Below, in pieces: positions 1 to 6,507 of a stretch of 22,618 nucleotides of DNA. The notes beneath the pieces are model-generated. The model ran no database searches. It was not told where the DNA came from and saw only the letters and a program-made list of their open reading frames with translations. Numbering within the stretch: the first letter of the stretch is position 1; each line of letters begins with the position of its first letter. Source of the stretch: CAYXDO01 sp964463485 (GTDB lineage: Bacteria > Myxococcota > Kuafuiibacteriia > Kuafuiibacteriales > Kuafuiibacteriaceae); contig CAYXDO010000173.1 in assembly GCA_964463485.1 (NCBI GenBank), positions 1-22,618 of the forward strand, written 5' to 3'. A program made the translations under genes and the position numbers.

Positions 1-438
1 GCGTGCTCGTGCGGGCGATGAGTCGCGGACCGCGGTTCGTAATTCACCGCTTGCGGCGTCGCACGAAACTGCATCACGAGGACCCGAAGTCCTACAAAAA
101 ACTGCCGTCATGATCGTGAGTTCGGCGACGGCGACGCGAGCCACGGGTCGAGCGCACGTCGGATCGCATTGAGGGTTCGACGACGCAACGCGGCAGTGTT
201 TCGTGAGAGGGCCACACGAGCTCCCGGTGCTCTGGTGAATCGTCAAAATGCCGCCGGCAGCGGAACGGCGCCTTCAGCTTAGGGGTCTGGCTGGCCATAT
301 GCCGCCTCTGCTCTTTCGAGGAGCGAGATGAGCCTCGCCCACGTCCTCCGGGCACCTGGGTGGCAGGTCAGTTCGTCGCGATGGGAAGGACGGGCTTGAT
401 CGTGCGGCTTTCGATTGACGACGAATTGGGCTTACCTG
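1..438. other. No convincing gene
   Basis: No reading frame here shows a recognisable family or a start codon with a good ribosome binding site. The longest open frame (minus strand, 92-355) is Arg/Ser-rich, as expected from a random frame in GC-rich DNA. The stretch lies downstream of the oxidoreductase gene that ends at 439. I see no clear terminator hairpin with a T-tract. Confidence 0.5.
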
Positions 439-1026
439 CTACCCGCGCACGAGCTTGAGGCCGATCTGCGCGCCCAGGCCGAGCACGTAGCCGAGTTGGA
501 TATTCAGGTAGCCGAGCGGCTCGAGCAGACGGGCGTTCGCGAGTGGGCCGGCGTCTACGGCCTCGAAGCCGATCGCCGTGGCGAGCTCGGTCACGTCGCT
601 CTTTGCGGCTGCGTCGTCCCCCGCGACGAACACGGTGAGGCGCTGATCGCTGAGTCGGCCGCTGTCCATGTGCTGCGCGAACTGCGTATTGAAGGCCTTC
701 ACGACGCGCGCGCGGGGGATTTTCTTCTGCAGTTCCTCCGCGCCGCTCGTGGTGAAGCCCATCGCCAAGCTCATCTTGGCATCGAGCGCGTTCGTGACGT
801 CGATCAACGTCTTGCCCTCGATGGCGTTGCCGACCTCTTTGACGACGTCGTCGATTGCACCGAAGGGCACCGCGAGCACGACGACCTCTGCCCATGAAGC
901 GGCGTCCCGGATCGCGTCCTTGTCCTTGCCGACTGCGCGAACTTCGTGACCCGCGCGCTCGAGGCCGCGCGCGAGGGCGCTGCCCACGTTTCCATCGCCG
1001 AGGATTCCAATCTTTTTCGTTGCCAT
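439..1026 (-). CDS. NADPH-dependent F420 reductase-like NAD(P)-binding oxidoreductase
   Basis: This encodes a 195-residue Rossmann-fold protein. The N-terminus (MATKKIGILGDGNVGSALA) carries the dinucleotide-binding GxGxxG motif at residues 10-15. The patterns VVVLAVPFGAIDDV and LIDVTNAL, and the later VVKAFNTQFA, are typical of the F420_oxidored/NADP-binding family that includes F420H2:NADP oxidoreductases and many paralogues of unknown substrate. The length fits the family (about 190-230). The start is firm: AAGGAG (complement of 1033-1038) lies 6 bases before the ATG. Many such paralogues occur in organisms without F420, so the F420 label is a family name only and the substrate is unknown. 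It stands next to YceI and SnoaL-like remnants, which may be leftovers of a small redox gene cluster. It appears intact and soluble, with no signal peptide. Confidence 0.85.
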   Translation of the reverse strand: MATKKIGILGDGNVGSALARGLERAGHEVRAVGKDKDAIRDAASWAEVVVLAVPFGAIDDVVKEVGNAIEGKTLIDVTNALDAKMSLAMGFTTSGAEELQKKIPRARVVKAFNTQFAQHMDSGRLSDQRLTVFVAGDDAAAKSDVTELATAIGFEAVDAGPLANARLLEPLGYLNIQLGYVLGLGAQIGLKLVRG

Positions 1027-1057
1027 GTTTCTCTCCTTTGAAGTGGTTGGTCGTTGT

Positions 1058-1120
1058 CTACCTGCCCAGGCCGATCTGCTTCATGAACTCCTGGTTGTCC
1101 GAGAACAGGTACCTCATCCA
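1058..1120 (-). pseudogene. C-terminal scrap of a SnoaL-like (ester cyclase / NTF2-fold) protein
   Basis: Only about 20 codons remain, ending in MRYLFSDNQEFMKQIGLGR and a TAG stop, with an in-frame TGA just upstream at 1121-1123. A tail of the type 'phenylalanine-aspartate-x-x-x-hydrophobic-Met-x-Gln-hydrophobic-Gly-Leu' is characteristic of SnoaL-like ester cyclases. I therefore read this as the truncated 3' end of such a gene. Upstream (about 1140-1217) another minus frame reads AARSFTQPKAYKIKLATW and may be a scrap of a different protein, which I do not recognise. The family call rests on a very short match. Confidence 0.4.
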
Positions 1121-1263
1121 TCACACTCTGACTGTTCCAGCGGGCTGATGGTCGCCATGTCGCCAGCTTGATCTTGTAGGCCTTGGGCTGCGTGAACGAG
1201 CGCGCCGCGGGCAGCAAGTGAGCCGAAACGTTTTGTGGAGCTCATTGTCTGTTTCCTTGCTCC

Positions 1264-1304
1264 GTGCGGCCTCCGTGCGGCCTCCGTGCGGCCTCCGTGC
1301 GGCA
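1264..1304. repeat. 11-bp tandem repeat (GTGCGGCCTCC), three full copies plus a partial one
   Basis: GTGCGGCCTCC starts at 1264, 1275 and 1286, followed by a truncated copy at 1297. It lies immediately downstream (minus sense) of the YceI stop codon at 1309 and looks like slipped-strand expansion in non-coding sequence. No function is evident. Confidence 0.9.
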
Positions 1305-1308
1305 GTGG

Positions 1309-1569
1309 TTACGCAGCCTTCGCCGCGGTCTGCTTGACGGCCTCGACCTCGACTTCGATGGTAATGTGGTCGCCGACCATGACCCCGCCAGCCTCGAGGA
1401 GCTGGTTCCAGGTGAGCCCGAAGTCCTTGCGGTCGATCGCGGTCTTCGCCGTGAAGCCAGCCCGCTCGTTACCCCAAGGGTCCTTGGTGCGGCCGGCGTA
1501 CTCGACGTCGAGGACGACTTCGCGAGTCACCCCGCGGATCGTCAGGTCGCCCGTGACGCGCAGCGCTTC
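1309..1569 (-). pseudogene. YceI-family protein, C-terminal half only
   Basis: The minus frame reads EALRVTGDLTIRGVTREVVL, then the KDPWGNERAGFTAKTAIDRKDF block and FGLTWNQLLEAGG...VGDHITIEVEVEAV. This is the C-terminal half of the YceI lipocalin-like fold, a periplasmic polyisoprenoid-binding family of normally about 170-200 residues. The N-terminal half and signal peptide are missing. In the same frame upstream of about 1570 the homology stops abruptly and the DNA instead encodes a V4R-domain fragment on the other strand. An internal GTG at 1530 could start a 73-residue product, but there is no reason to expect that to fold. The gene ends in TAA at 1309. Confidence 0.8.
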
Positions 1570-1571
1570 GT

Positions 1572-1835
1572 CACGAGGCCGAGCAGCATCTTCTCCACCT
1601 CGGGCGAGCGGAGGAACCCGTCTGCTGGACGCTGACCGGCTTCGCGAGCGGCTACCTTTCGTACTGCAACGGTCGCGAGGTGTACTGCATCGACGAGCGC
1701 TGTCGTGGCAAGGGCGACGCGGTCTGTTCCCTCGTCGGCCGCATGCGCGAAGACTGGGGCTCCGAGCTCGCCGTGCATCTCCCTTTCTATGAGAAGGAAT
1801 GCCTGGACGAGGCGCTGGAGCAGGTCAGCTGGTGA
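1572..1835 (+). pseudogene. V4R-domain fragment of an XylR-type sigma-54 transcriptional activator
   Basis: The plus frame reads HEAEQHLLHLGRAEEPVCWT, then LTGFASGYLS, REVYCIDERCRGKGDAVCSL and HLPFYEKECLDEALEQVSW before a TGA. The Cys/His/CRGKGDxxC pattern is that of the V4R (4-vinyl reductase-like) sensory domain at the N-terminus of XylR/DmpR-like NtrC-family activators. The preceding XylR_N region and the entire AAA+ and DNA-binding parts are absent, and an in-frame stop lies at 1554-1556. It is therefore a gene fragment. It abuts the YceI fragment at about 1570 and runs into a different small gene at its right end, so both borders are recombination or deletion joints. Confidence 0.8.
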
Positions 1836-2176
1836 AGCATACGCTGGCGGGGCTGATGAGGCTTGGCGTTCCCGAGGCGGTGCGGGACACGCACGCCGCG
1901 GCGCTCGGGGCGGAGGTCGGCCGGGCCGAGGAGCAGCTCGCGGGGCGCGTGGAGGTCGAGCGCCAGCTCCGGGCGCTGGCGGACGAGGTCGCGGAGCTGA
2001 AGGCGGAGGCGAACGCGATCCGCACGTCGCTCTACGGGGCGCTGTTGGGCTTGGGGGCGAAGCAGAAGTCGCCGAAGAAGTGGGCCGACCGGTTCTTCCT
2101 CGGCTCGGGAGATGCGAGGGCGAGCGAAGAAGACGAGCCCGAAGCGCCGGAGGCGGAGGGCGCGACGCCGAGCTGA
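1832..2176 (+). CDS. Small hypothetical protein with a coiled-coil segment and acidic tail
   Basis: I do not recognise this family. From a GTG at 1832 (with GGAG at 1817-1820 upstream) it encodes 114 residues; an in-frame ATG at 1799 is possible but would extend into the V4R fragment. Residues about 20-65 are rich in Glu, Leu, Ala and Arg with heptad-like spacing (VERQLRALADEVAELKAEAN), suggesting a coiled coil. A basic patch (GLGAKQKSPKKWADRFFLGS) follows, then an acidic Pro-rich tail (ASEEDEPEAPEAEGATPS). The last 19 codons and some 35 bases beyond are duplicated almost exactly at 6198-6290 with different upstream sequence. The gene may thus belong to a dispersed family, or its end may be a recombination site. 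Confidence 0.5.
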   Translation: MKHTLAGLMRLGVPEAVRDTHAAALGAEVGRAEEQLAGRVEVERQLRALADEVAELKAEANAIRTSLYGALLGLGAKQKSPKKWADRFFLGSGDARASEEDEPEAPEAEGATPS

Positions 2177-2212
2177 CGCCGGCATCGTACGAGGGATGCC
2201 AACCTCATCTCG
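2120..2212. repeat. 93-bp direct repeat, left copy
   Basis: This 93-bp stretch is repeated at 6198-6290 with one mismatch (T at 2196 versus C in the right copy). It covers the last codons of the coiled-coil gene (ASEEDEPEAPEAEGATPS and stop) and about 36 downstream bases. Both copies are in the same orientation, about 4.08 kb apart, and bracket the AbiE operon and nearby broken genes. Confidence 0.95.
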
Positions 2213-2263
2213 GTCGCGCCGCCTACCGCTGACTTCCGGCGCGAGCTTTTCCGCCGTAAACCA

Positions 2264-2298
2264 GCGGGTCGGACGTTCGAGTCCCGCGCATCGAGCCA
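2264..2298 (+). other. tRNA 3'-end-like remnant (possible attachment-site scar)
   Basis: The sequence from about 2250 resembles the 3' half of a tRNA: CGTAAACC like an anticodon-arm end, GTTCGAGTC like a T-loop, and a terminal CCA at 2296-2298. GCGGG at 2264-2268 can pair with CCCGC at 2283-2287, but the enclosed loop is 14 rather than 7 bases. No matching 5' acceptor strand is visible upstream. It is therefore not a functional tRNA. It could be a chimeric scar left by an element that integrated at a tRNA gene, or chance resemblance. Confidence 0.3.
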
Positions 2299-2395
2299 TT
2301 TTGGACCGTGCAGACTGCGCGGGCCTTCTCACGGGCTGGGTGGTCAACATCCCCCTCCCCGGCAACGAGAAGCAGCCCGCGCGGCCTGTACGTTT

Positions 2396-2527
2396 AGGAG
2401 GGAGCGCTGGATCGTCCGGACCGAGAGCTTCTACGACGCCCGCGGCCGCGTGTACCTCGAGCTGGCCGACGCGACGCCGGCCGAGGCCGAGCGGGGGATG
2501 GCGCTCCTCAAGAAGCTGGCGGGGTGA
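2396..2527 (+). pseudogene. 3' end of an unidentified plus-strand gene
   Basis: A plus frame reads RRERWIVRTESFYDARGRVY, then LELADATPAEAERGMALLKK and LAG before TGA at 2525-2527. The amino-acid composition and codon use look genuine. The frame has no good start codon, and upstream residues become Pro/Arg-rich and unconvincing, so it appears to be the C-terminal part of a truncated gene. I do not recognise the family. It converges on the AbiE-YggL operon and shares the hairpin at 2551-2578. Confidence 0.4.
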
Positions 2528-2550
2528 CCTTCGACGCTGCGGGAGCGCGG

Positions 2551-2578
2551 ATAGCCGCTTTGGTATGAAAGCGGCTAT
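2551..2578. terminator. Perfect 11-bp stem-loop between convergent genes
   Basis: ATAGCCGCTTT (2551-2561) and AAAGCGGCTAT (2568-2578) are exact inverted repeats around a 6-base loop. The hairpin lies 23 bases after the plus-strand stop at 2527 and 11 bases beyond the yggL-like stop at 2589. It therefore sits where a bidirectional terminator would be expected. Neither side has a long T-tract, so termination efficiency is uncertain. Confidence 0.65.
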
Positions 2579-2588
2579 TCGCCGCCCA

Positions 2589-2915
2589 TCAGGCGCAGCC
2601 GTGCCAAGCGTCGCGGAGCGCGCCCACCTCGTGACCAGCGATCTCCTTGTCCCCATCGAGAAACGCGGCCAGCGCCGCGCGGTCTTCCTCCGTAGCACTG
2701 CCGCGACCGGCGCGCGTGACGAAGCCATCGAGCTTGTCGTCGCGCCCCGCGCCACCGCCGAACGCGAGGGATCTCGCTTCGACGACGTCGATCAGGCGTC
2801 CAACGAACGCCTCGATGTCGTTGCCGGAGAGGCCCGGACGCAGGTCGCCGCGCACCTCGAAGCCAAGCTCTTTGAACTTGCCCAAGTGCTTCTTCTTGCG
2901 GAGCCGCTTCTTCAT
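2589..2915 (-). CDS. yggL: YggL-like 50S ribosome-binding protein (DUF469 family)
   Basis: The 108-residue product begins MKKRLRKKKHLGKFKELGFE. This matches the family pattern seen in E. coli YggL, a basic RLRKK start followed by (H)xxEFxELGF. It continues with an acidic 'IDVVEARSLAFGGG' block, a Gly-rich turn, and a C-terminal segment ending near a Trp (VGALRDAW). YggL family proteins bind the large ribosomal subunit. The start is ATG at 2915, within an ATGA overlap with the upstream abiEii stop, so the gene is probably translationally coupled to the toxin-antitoxin pair. A longer in-frame start at 2936 would lie inside abiEii. YggL is not a normal part of AbiE loci, which makes the arrangement notable. 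It could be a chance operon partner. Confidence 0.8.
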   Translation of the reverse strand: MKKRLRKKKHLGKFKELGFEVRGDLRPGLSGNDIEAFVGRLIDVVEARSLAFGGGAGRDDKLDGFVTRAGRGSATEEDRAALAAFLDGDKEIAGHEVGALRDAWHGCA

Positions 2916-3868
2916 CCGAGGTGCCCCCGAATCCACTCGCGGATCGTCGCGCAGGCCTCGTCGACCGGGACGCGCGGGCCCCAGAACATCGTCGAGATCC
3001 GAGCAAGCGCGCGGTCGACCGCCGCTCGGCGTTCCGCGTCGGAGAGTACGAGCGCGGGCTCGTCGGCGCTCGGCACCGCCGCGATGTCCTTCTCGCCGAG
3101 CATCTCGTCAGCGAGGGCGCCAGGCGACTGCTCGATCGCGGGCAGGCGATCGAGCGAGCGGATGATGTGCGCCGCGTCTTCGTAGTGGCGCGCGAAGCCG
3201 TCCGGCTCGATGGGCTCGCGAGCGTACCGACGCGAGAGCGCGTCGAGCTTCTCGAGCAGCGTGACGAGCGGATGGACACACCGCACCGCGCGTGGGCGGT
3301 TGTCGGTGTAGTCCTTGAGCTGGCCACGGCGCTCGAGGAAGTCGTGAACGAACGACGTGAGAGGGCGTTCGACGAACGGCACGACGCGCGCGCGGCCGAT
3401 CTCGAAGAACACGTAGGGGCTCATCGCTTCGGTGAGCTTGTCGAGCAGCACGCCGGGATACCGGCCGACGAGGTTCATGCTGCGCGCGTACTTGTCCTGC
3501 GGCTTCTGGTCGACCTCGACCTTCACGCCCGGGATGATGAACGCGTTGGGCAGAGCCTCGTGGAACGCGCGCCGGGCCGCGACCGGCCCCTTGTTGGTGC
3601 TCGTCCAGTTCGCGACCGGGGGAAGGCCTCCCACCGAACCATGCTGCACCATGAGATCGAGATCCTCGGAGAAGCGCTCGATGATGCCGTAGCCCTTCGA
3701 GAGACTGGTACCGCCCTTGAACCAGAGATCGAGCCCGGTCTGGTGCAACGCCCACATGCAGTGCGTGACCCAGTAGTCCTTCTCGACGAGCGCAGGTGCG
3801 ATGCGCGTCTCCGCCGTCACGAGCCTGAGCAGCTGCGGGAAGTCGCGATCGTCGTGGACGAAGCTCAC
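2912..3868 (-). CDS. abiEii: AbiEii/AbiGii-family nucleotidyltransferase toxin
   Basis: This encodes the toxin half of a type IV toxin-antitoxin (abortive infection) system. Family members are DNA polymerase beta-like nucleotidyltransferases that block growth; related enzymes modify tRNA or other RNA. The 318-residue product shows LVEKDYWVTHCMWAL, then the nucleotide-binding FKGGTSLSKGYG (GGTS at residues 52-55) and SEDLDL with the metal-binding pair D69/D71. The catalytic signature is therefore complete. Start choice: GTG at 3868 forms a GTGA overlap with the abiEi stop, and sequence upstream of it in this frame is Arg-rich shadow of abiEi. The gene ends in an ATGA overlap with the YggL-like gene. 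Toxicity and antiphage activity are inferred from family membership. Confidence 0.9.
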   Translation of the reverse strand: MSFVHDDRDFPQLLRLVTAETRIAPALVEKDYWVTHCMWALHQTGLDLWFKGGTSLSKGYGIIERFSEDLDLMVQHGSVGGLPPVANWTSTNKGPVAARRAFHEALPNAFIIPGVKVEVDQKPQDKYARSMNLVGRYPGVLLDKLTEAMSPYVFFEIGRARVVPFVERPLTSFVHDFLERRGQLKDYTDNRPRAVRCVHPLVTLLEKLDALSRRYAREPIEPDGFARHYEDAAHIIRSLDRLPAIEQSPGALADEMLGEKDIAAVPSADEPALVLSDAERRAAVDRALARISTMFWGPRVPVDEACATIREWIRGHLG

Positions 3869-4449
3869 GTGGCCCGCGCCTCCGCGATGCAGCCCTCGAT
3901 GAGCGCGGCGATCGACTTCGTCCCGTACTTCGCGGCCATTTCGCGAAGCGTCGCGACGTTCCAGCGCCCGAGCCGTAGCGTGGCGACGAGGTTCGTTCGC
4001 AGCTCGCTGAGTGCGACGCCCGCCATGTCGTGGTGCTTCAGGAGATCCACCACGAACCACTCGGGCGAGGGCTCCTTCGGGAAGTAGACCCGGCGCAGGA
4101 CGAAAGGGTGTCCCGCCAGCGTGAAGTCGCCGGTGCGCCGCGTGTTGTAGACGAGCGTCGACGCGAACATCGCGGTCGAGCCGAGGCCGAGGGGATTCCA
4201 GCGCAGAGGCCCCGAGATGAGGAAGGGCTCGTCGTCGAGGAACGCGCGCAGCAGCACCTCGTCGGAGACCGGCGCGGGGCCGAACTTCGAGGGCACCGGC
4301 GTGTAGTACAGGCCATGCGCAGCCTCACGCAGCCGTCCCTCGCGCACGAGGCGCTGCGCCAGGCGTGCCGGGTTCCTGCCCCAGGGCGCGAGGTCTCGCG
4401 TGCGGTACGCACGACCAGCTTTCAGCTCGGGCTGTGCAGGTGCGGTCAT
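3865..4449 (-). CDS. abiEi: AbiEi-family antitoxin / transcriptional regulator
   Basis: This 194-residue protein is the expected partner of AbiEii. Its N-terminus (residues about 8-45, AGRAYRTRDLAPWGRNPARL followed by AQRLVREGRLREAAHGLYY) has the winged-helix pattern of the AbiEi antitoxin domain. It is followed by a C-terminal domain with VLLRAFLDDEPFLISGPLRW and a Leu-rich helical end. In characterised type IV AbiE systems AbiEi counteracts the toxin without stable complex formation and also represses its own promoter by binding inverted repeats. The start at 4449 (MTAPAQPELKAGRAYRTRDL) is chosen because the homology begins there, and it lies about 23 bases after the operator-like repeat. 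The stop overlaps the abiEii GTG. The next frame upstream is a decayed phosphoesterase gene. Confidence 0.87.
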   Translation of the reverse strand: MTAPAQPELKAGRAYRTRDLAPWGRNPARLAQRLVREGRLREAAHGLYYTPVPSKFGPAPVSDEVLLRAFLDDEPFLISGPLRWNPLGLGSTAMFASTLVYNTRRTGDFTLAGHPFVLRRVYFPKEPSPEWFVVDLLKHHDMAGVALSELRTNLVATLRLGRWNVATLREMAAKYGTKSIAALIEGCIAEARAT

Positions 4450-4471
4450 GGCTCGGATCCGTTCATAATCT

Positions 4472-4509
4472 ACCGTAGAAAAGATACGGTGCGTGCCGGG
4501 ATTTGGCAA
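4472..4509 (-). promoter_or_regulatory. abiE promoter with overlapping inverted-repeat operator
   Basis: On the minus strand TTGCCA (complement of 4504-4509) and TATCTT (complement of 4481-4486) are spaced by exactly 17 bases, a good sigma-70 type promoter. The -10 overlaps an inverted repeat ACCGTA-N7-TACGGT (4472-4490). The predicted transcription start is about 25 bases before the abiEi ATG. Since AbiEi proteins autorepress by binding inverted repeats, this is the likely operator. That is inference from position and symmetry. Confidence 0.6.
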
Positions 4510-4553
4510 GCCCGACCGCCGATCGACGCCGAGCACGCCGTGTAAGTCCGTGG

Positions 4554-4858
4554 TCCGCCATCGGATTCCACGGCCCTCGTTCCAGGCCGGAGGTAGTGCA
4601 GGCCGGGCAGCACCTCGGACGACGGCTGCGCGTCGAGCCACACGAAGTCCTCGTGGTTGCCCTTGATGAACACCGTCGGCCTCGGAGCCGCCCGGCGCTC
4701 GGCGAACCACGCAGGAAAGTCTCCCGGGCCGTCGTGCCGCTTGGTCGCACCGTCAACGCGGGCGGGATCGGGCCACACGAGCGCGACCTCGAAGGCGAGC
4801 ACCCCGCGTACATCTCGTCGAGCCTCCCGTGGATGTCGCCTGCCGCGCAGATGATCAC
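4554..4858 (-). pseudogene. Metallophosphoesterase, frameshifted and truncated
   Basis: The minus strand starts MIICAAGDIHGRLDEMYA, containing the GDxHG metal-binding motif of calcineurin-like phosphoesterases. After a one-base shift it continues in another frame as VLAFEVAL, then VWPDPARVDGATKRHDGPGD, FPAWFAERRAAPRP and TVFIKGNHEDFVWLDA, with the GNHE(D) motif. The GD(F/N)-containing block expected between VAL and VWP is missing, so an internal deletion has removed a metal ligand as well. Similarity stops after LPGLHYL at about 4554, well before the distal His motifs. The remaining 3' part has been replaced by the abiE promoter region. The gene is dead. It probably marks the left edge of the DNA disturbed when the abiE operon arrived. 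Confidence 0.75.
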
Positions 4859-4922
4859 GACGGCCTCCGGTCTCGGCAGAGCGTGCGGCTCGGTCGTCGA
4901 CTACTTCGTGAGAGGGGCGTCG

Positions 4923-5760
4923 TCATGATCGTCCTGCCCCTGTGGTTGTCGCTTCCGCCGCGCGCGTGGTCCAGTCGAACCTGACGCCGAATGCCCAAGG
5001 CCAGGCACCAAGCCTGTCCTCGGCAACGCCATACGAAGCACGCTCGGCGTCGCCCACGTCGTGGCTTGGTCGACGAGCACCTCGTGTTTGAAGCGCCCCT
5101 CGACGAGAGCGGCACTGAAGCTGGCCAGGACTGCGTCGCGCTCGAGCCCGGGTGGTGCCTGCTGTTCGGCCGCTTCGCCCCGTCGGGACGAGGCCTCGCC
5201 TCGAAGAGCGGCAGAGTCGCCCCGGCGAGGCCAGGCAGCGACCGCACCAGCTCGGGCACCTCCGCTCGGGCAACCGCTCGGACGCCGAGAGCGTAGACGT
5301 GGAGGAGCTTGTCGGCGTGTGCCCGCTTCAGCAGGTGGATCGCAAGGTAGCTCCCGTGTGTCAGCAGTTTGTCGAGGACGCCGACGCCGGTGAACTTGCT
5401 CCTGGAGGATGAACAGGCGGTTCACGGGCTCGGTCAGCTCTCCGCGTGAGAGACCGAGCGGGGCGAGGAGCGGGACCACGAGGTCGAGGTCGGCCTCGGC
5501 GACGTCGCGGTACGTGCGGATCATCGCCGGTGGGCGCATGCGCGCGGGCTTCGGCTTCGCGACCTTCGGCGCCTTCGGCGGATCGGGAAGCGGCGGCCCC
5601 CACTCGACCGGCGGCCATGGTCTGCCGGCGCGCTTCGCCTGGCGCTGTCGGAGCCACATGTCGAGGAGCGACTTGGCGAGCACGTCCGCCGCCTCGGCGC
5701 ATCGACGTCGAAGTCGGCGAGGCGCTCGTCGACCTCCGGCTGGGGTTCGGTCTCGTCCAT
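4923..5760 (-). pseudogene. Unidentified gene with several frameshifts
   Basis: Protein-like stretches succeed one another on the minus strand in changing frames. They are MDETEPQPEVDERLADFDVD (from 5760); EAADVLAKSLLDMWLRQRQA, PPVEWGPPLPDPPKAPK and VAEADLDLVVPLLAPLGLSR up to about 5405; KFTGVGVLDKLLTHGSYLAI and HADKLLHVYALGVRAVARAE up to about 5180; LERDAVLASFSAALVEGRFK; and finally AEDRLGAWPWAFGVRFDWTT ending at a TGA at 4923. At least four frame changes are needed, so a single original gene of about 270 codons has decayed. I do not recognise the family. It would have been transcribed towards the broken phosphoesterase gene. Confidence 0.5.
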
Positions 5761-6197
5761 GCGCACGACAGGTCGCTCGACGAGGCGGGACAGTCCAGGT
5801 GAACGTGGACGGAGTTGGATCCGTTGAACTTGTCCGCGACATCGACGGCGCGGCACGGGAGAGAGAGAGGACGCGGCGATAACAGAGAGCAGTCCCGCAA
5901 CCGAGTTCTGTCCCGTCAGCAACCCGAATGAGCGCGCGGTCTTGGTGATGCAGAGAACGGAACGGCCAGGAACGCGGCAGAGAGTGTCCCGTCGTGCGCC
6001 ATCAGAGAGCGGTAGCGGGCCGCTCCCCATGCGGAGCCATATCGTCGCTCTTCAAAAAGGGCGACCAGCTGTTGAACCGGAGCCCCGGTCATCGCGAGGT
6101 GATCGGGGCTTCGCCCTTCTGGCGTCGTGTCGCAGGGATGCGCGACGCGATCGATCGAGGTCGCGATCTCCGTGCGCGCGGTGGAGAGTGGACGCGC
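5761..6197. other. Decayed region without an identifiable gene
   Basis: Short minus-strand stretches such as MTGAPVQQLVALFEERRYGS (about 6098 downward) and LCITKTARSFGLLTGQNSVA look weakly protein-like, but none is bounded by a credible start or matches a family I know. The right end (about 6180-6197) abuts the second 93-bp repeat copy. I read it as gene debris. Confidence 0.4.
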
Positions 6198-6290
6198 GCG
6201 AGCGAAGAAGACGAGCCCGAAGCGCCGGAGGCGGAGGGCGCGACGCCGAGCTGACGCCGGCATCGTACGAGGGACGCCAACCTCATCTCG
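6198..6290. repeat. 93-bp direct repeat, right copy
   Basis: This copy matches 2120-2212 at 92 of 93 positions in the same orientation. It preserves the coding sense of the acidic tail (ASEEDEPEAPEAEGATPS and stop), but the upstream sequence is unrelated to the coiled-coil gene at 1832-2176. Only the 3' end was duplicated, or only the 3' end survived. Confidence 0.95.
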
Positions 6291-6507
6291 CCGGTCGTAG
6301 ACGCGCGCGGTCTTCAACAGAAGCTTCCGCCTCTCGCGCCACTAGCTGGGCGGGCCGTGAGAGCCCTCGTGCCCGGCTCGTCGCGCGTTGCCGTCCCACC
6401 TCGCTGGCGCTCGCTCCGCGTCAGCAAAGCAGGGCGACGACGACTACGCGTGCGGTCTGCACTGCATCGTTACCGCAGCCCGCCACCTCCTCTTCACGTC
6501 CACCTCC

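Noticed and set aside
92..355. Minus-strand frame of 87 codons
   Set aside because: Arg/Ser-rich composition, no ribosome binding site and no family resemblance.
415..897. Plus-strand frame of 160 codons
   Set aside because: It lies wholly antisense to the well-supported oxidoreductase gene and has shadow-frame composition.
2250..2298. Functional tRNA gene
   Set aside because: The T-arm has a 14-base loop, and no 5' acceptor strand or D-arm could be found upstream.
2921..4087. Plus-strand frame of 388 codons antisense to the AbiE genes
   Set aside because: Arg/Asp/Val-rich shadow caused by the third-position GC bias of abiEi and abiEii, which carry full family motifs.
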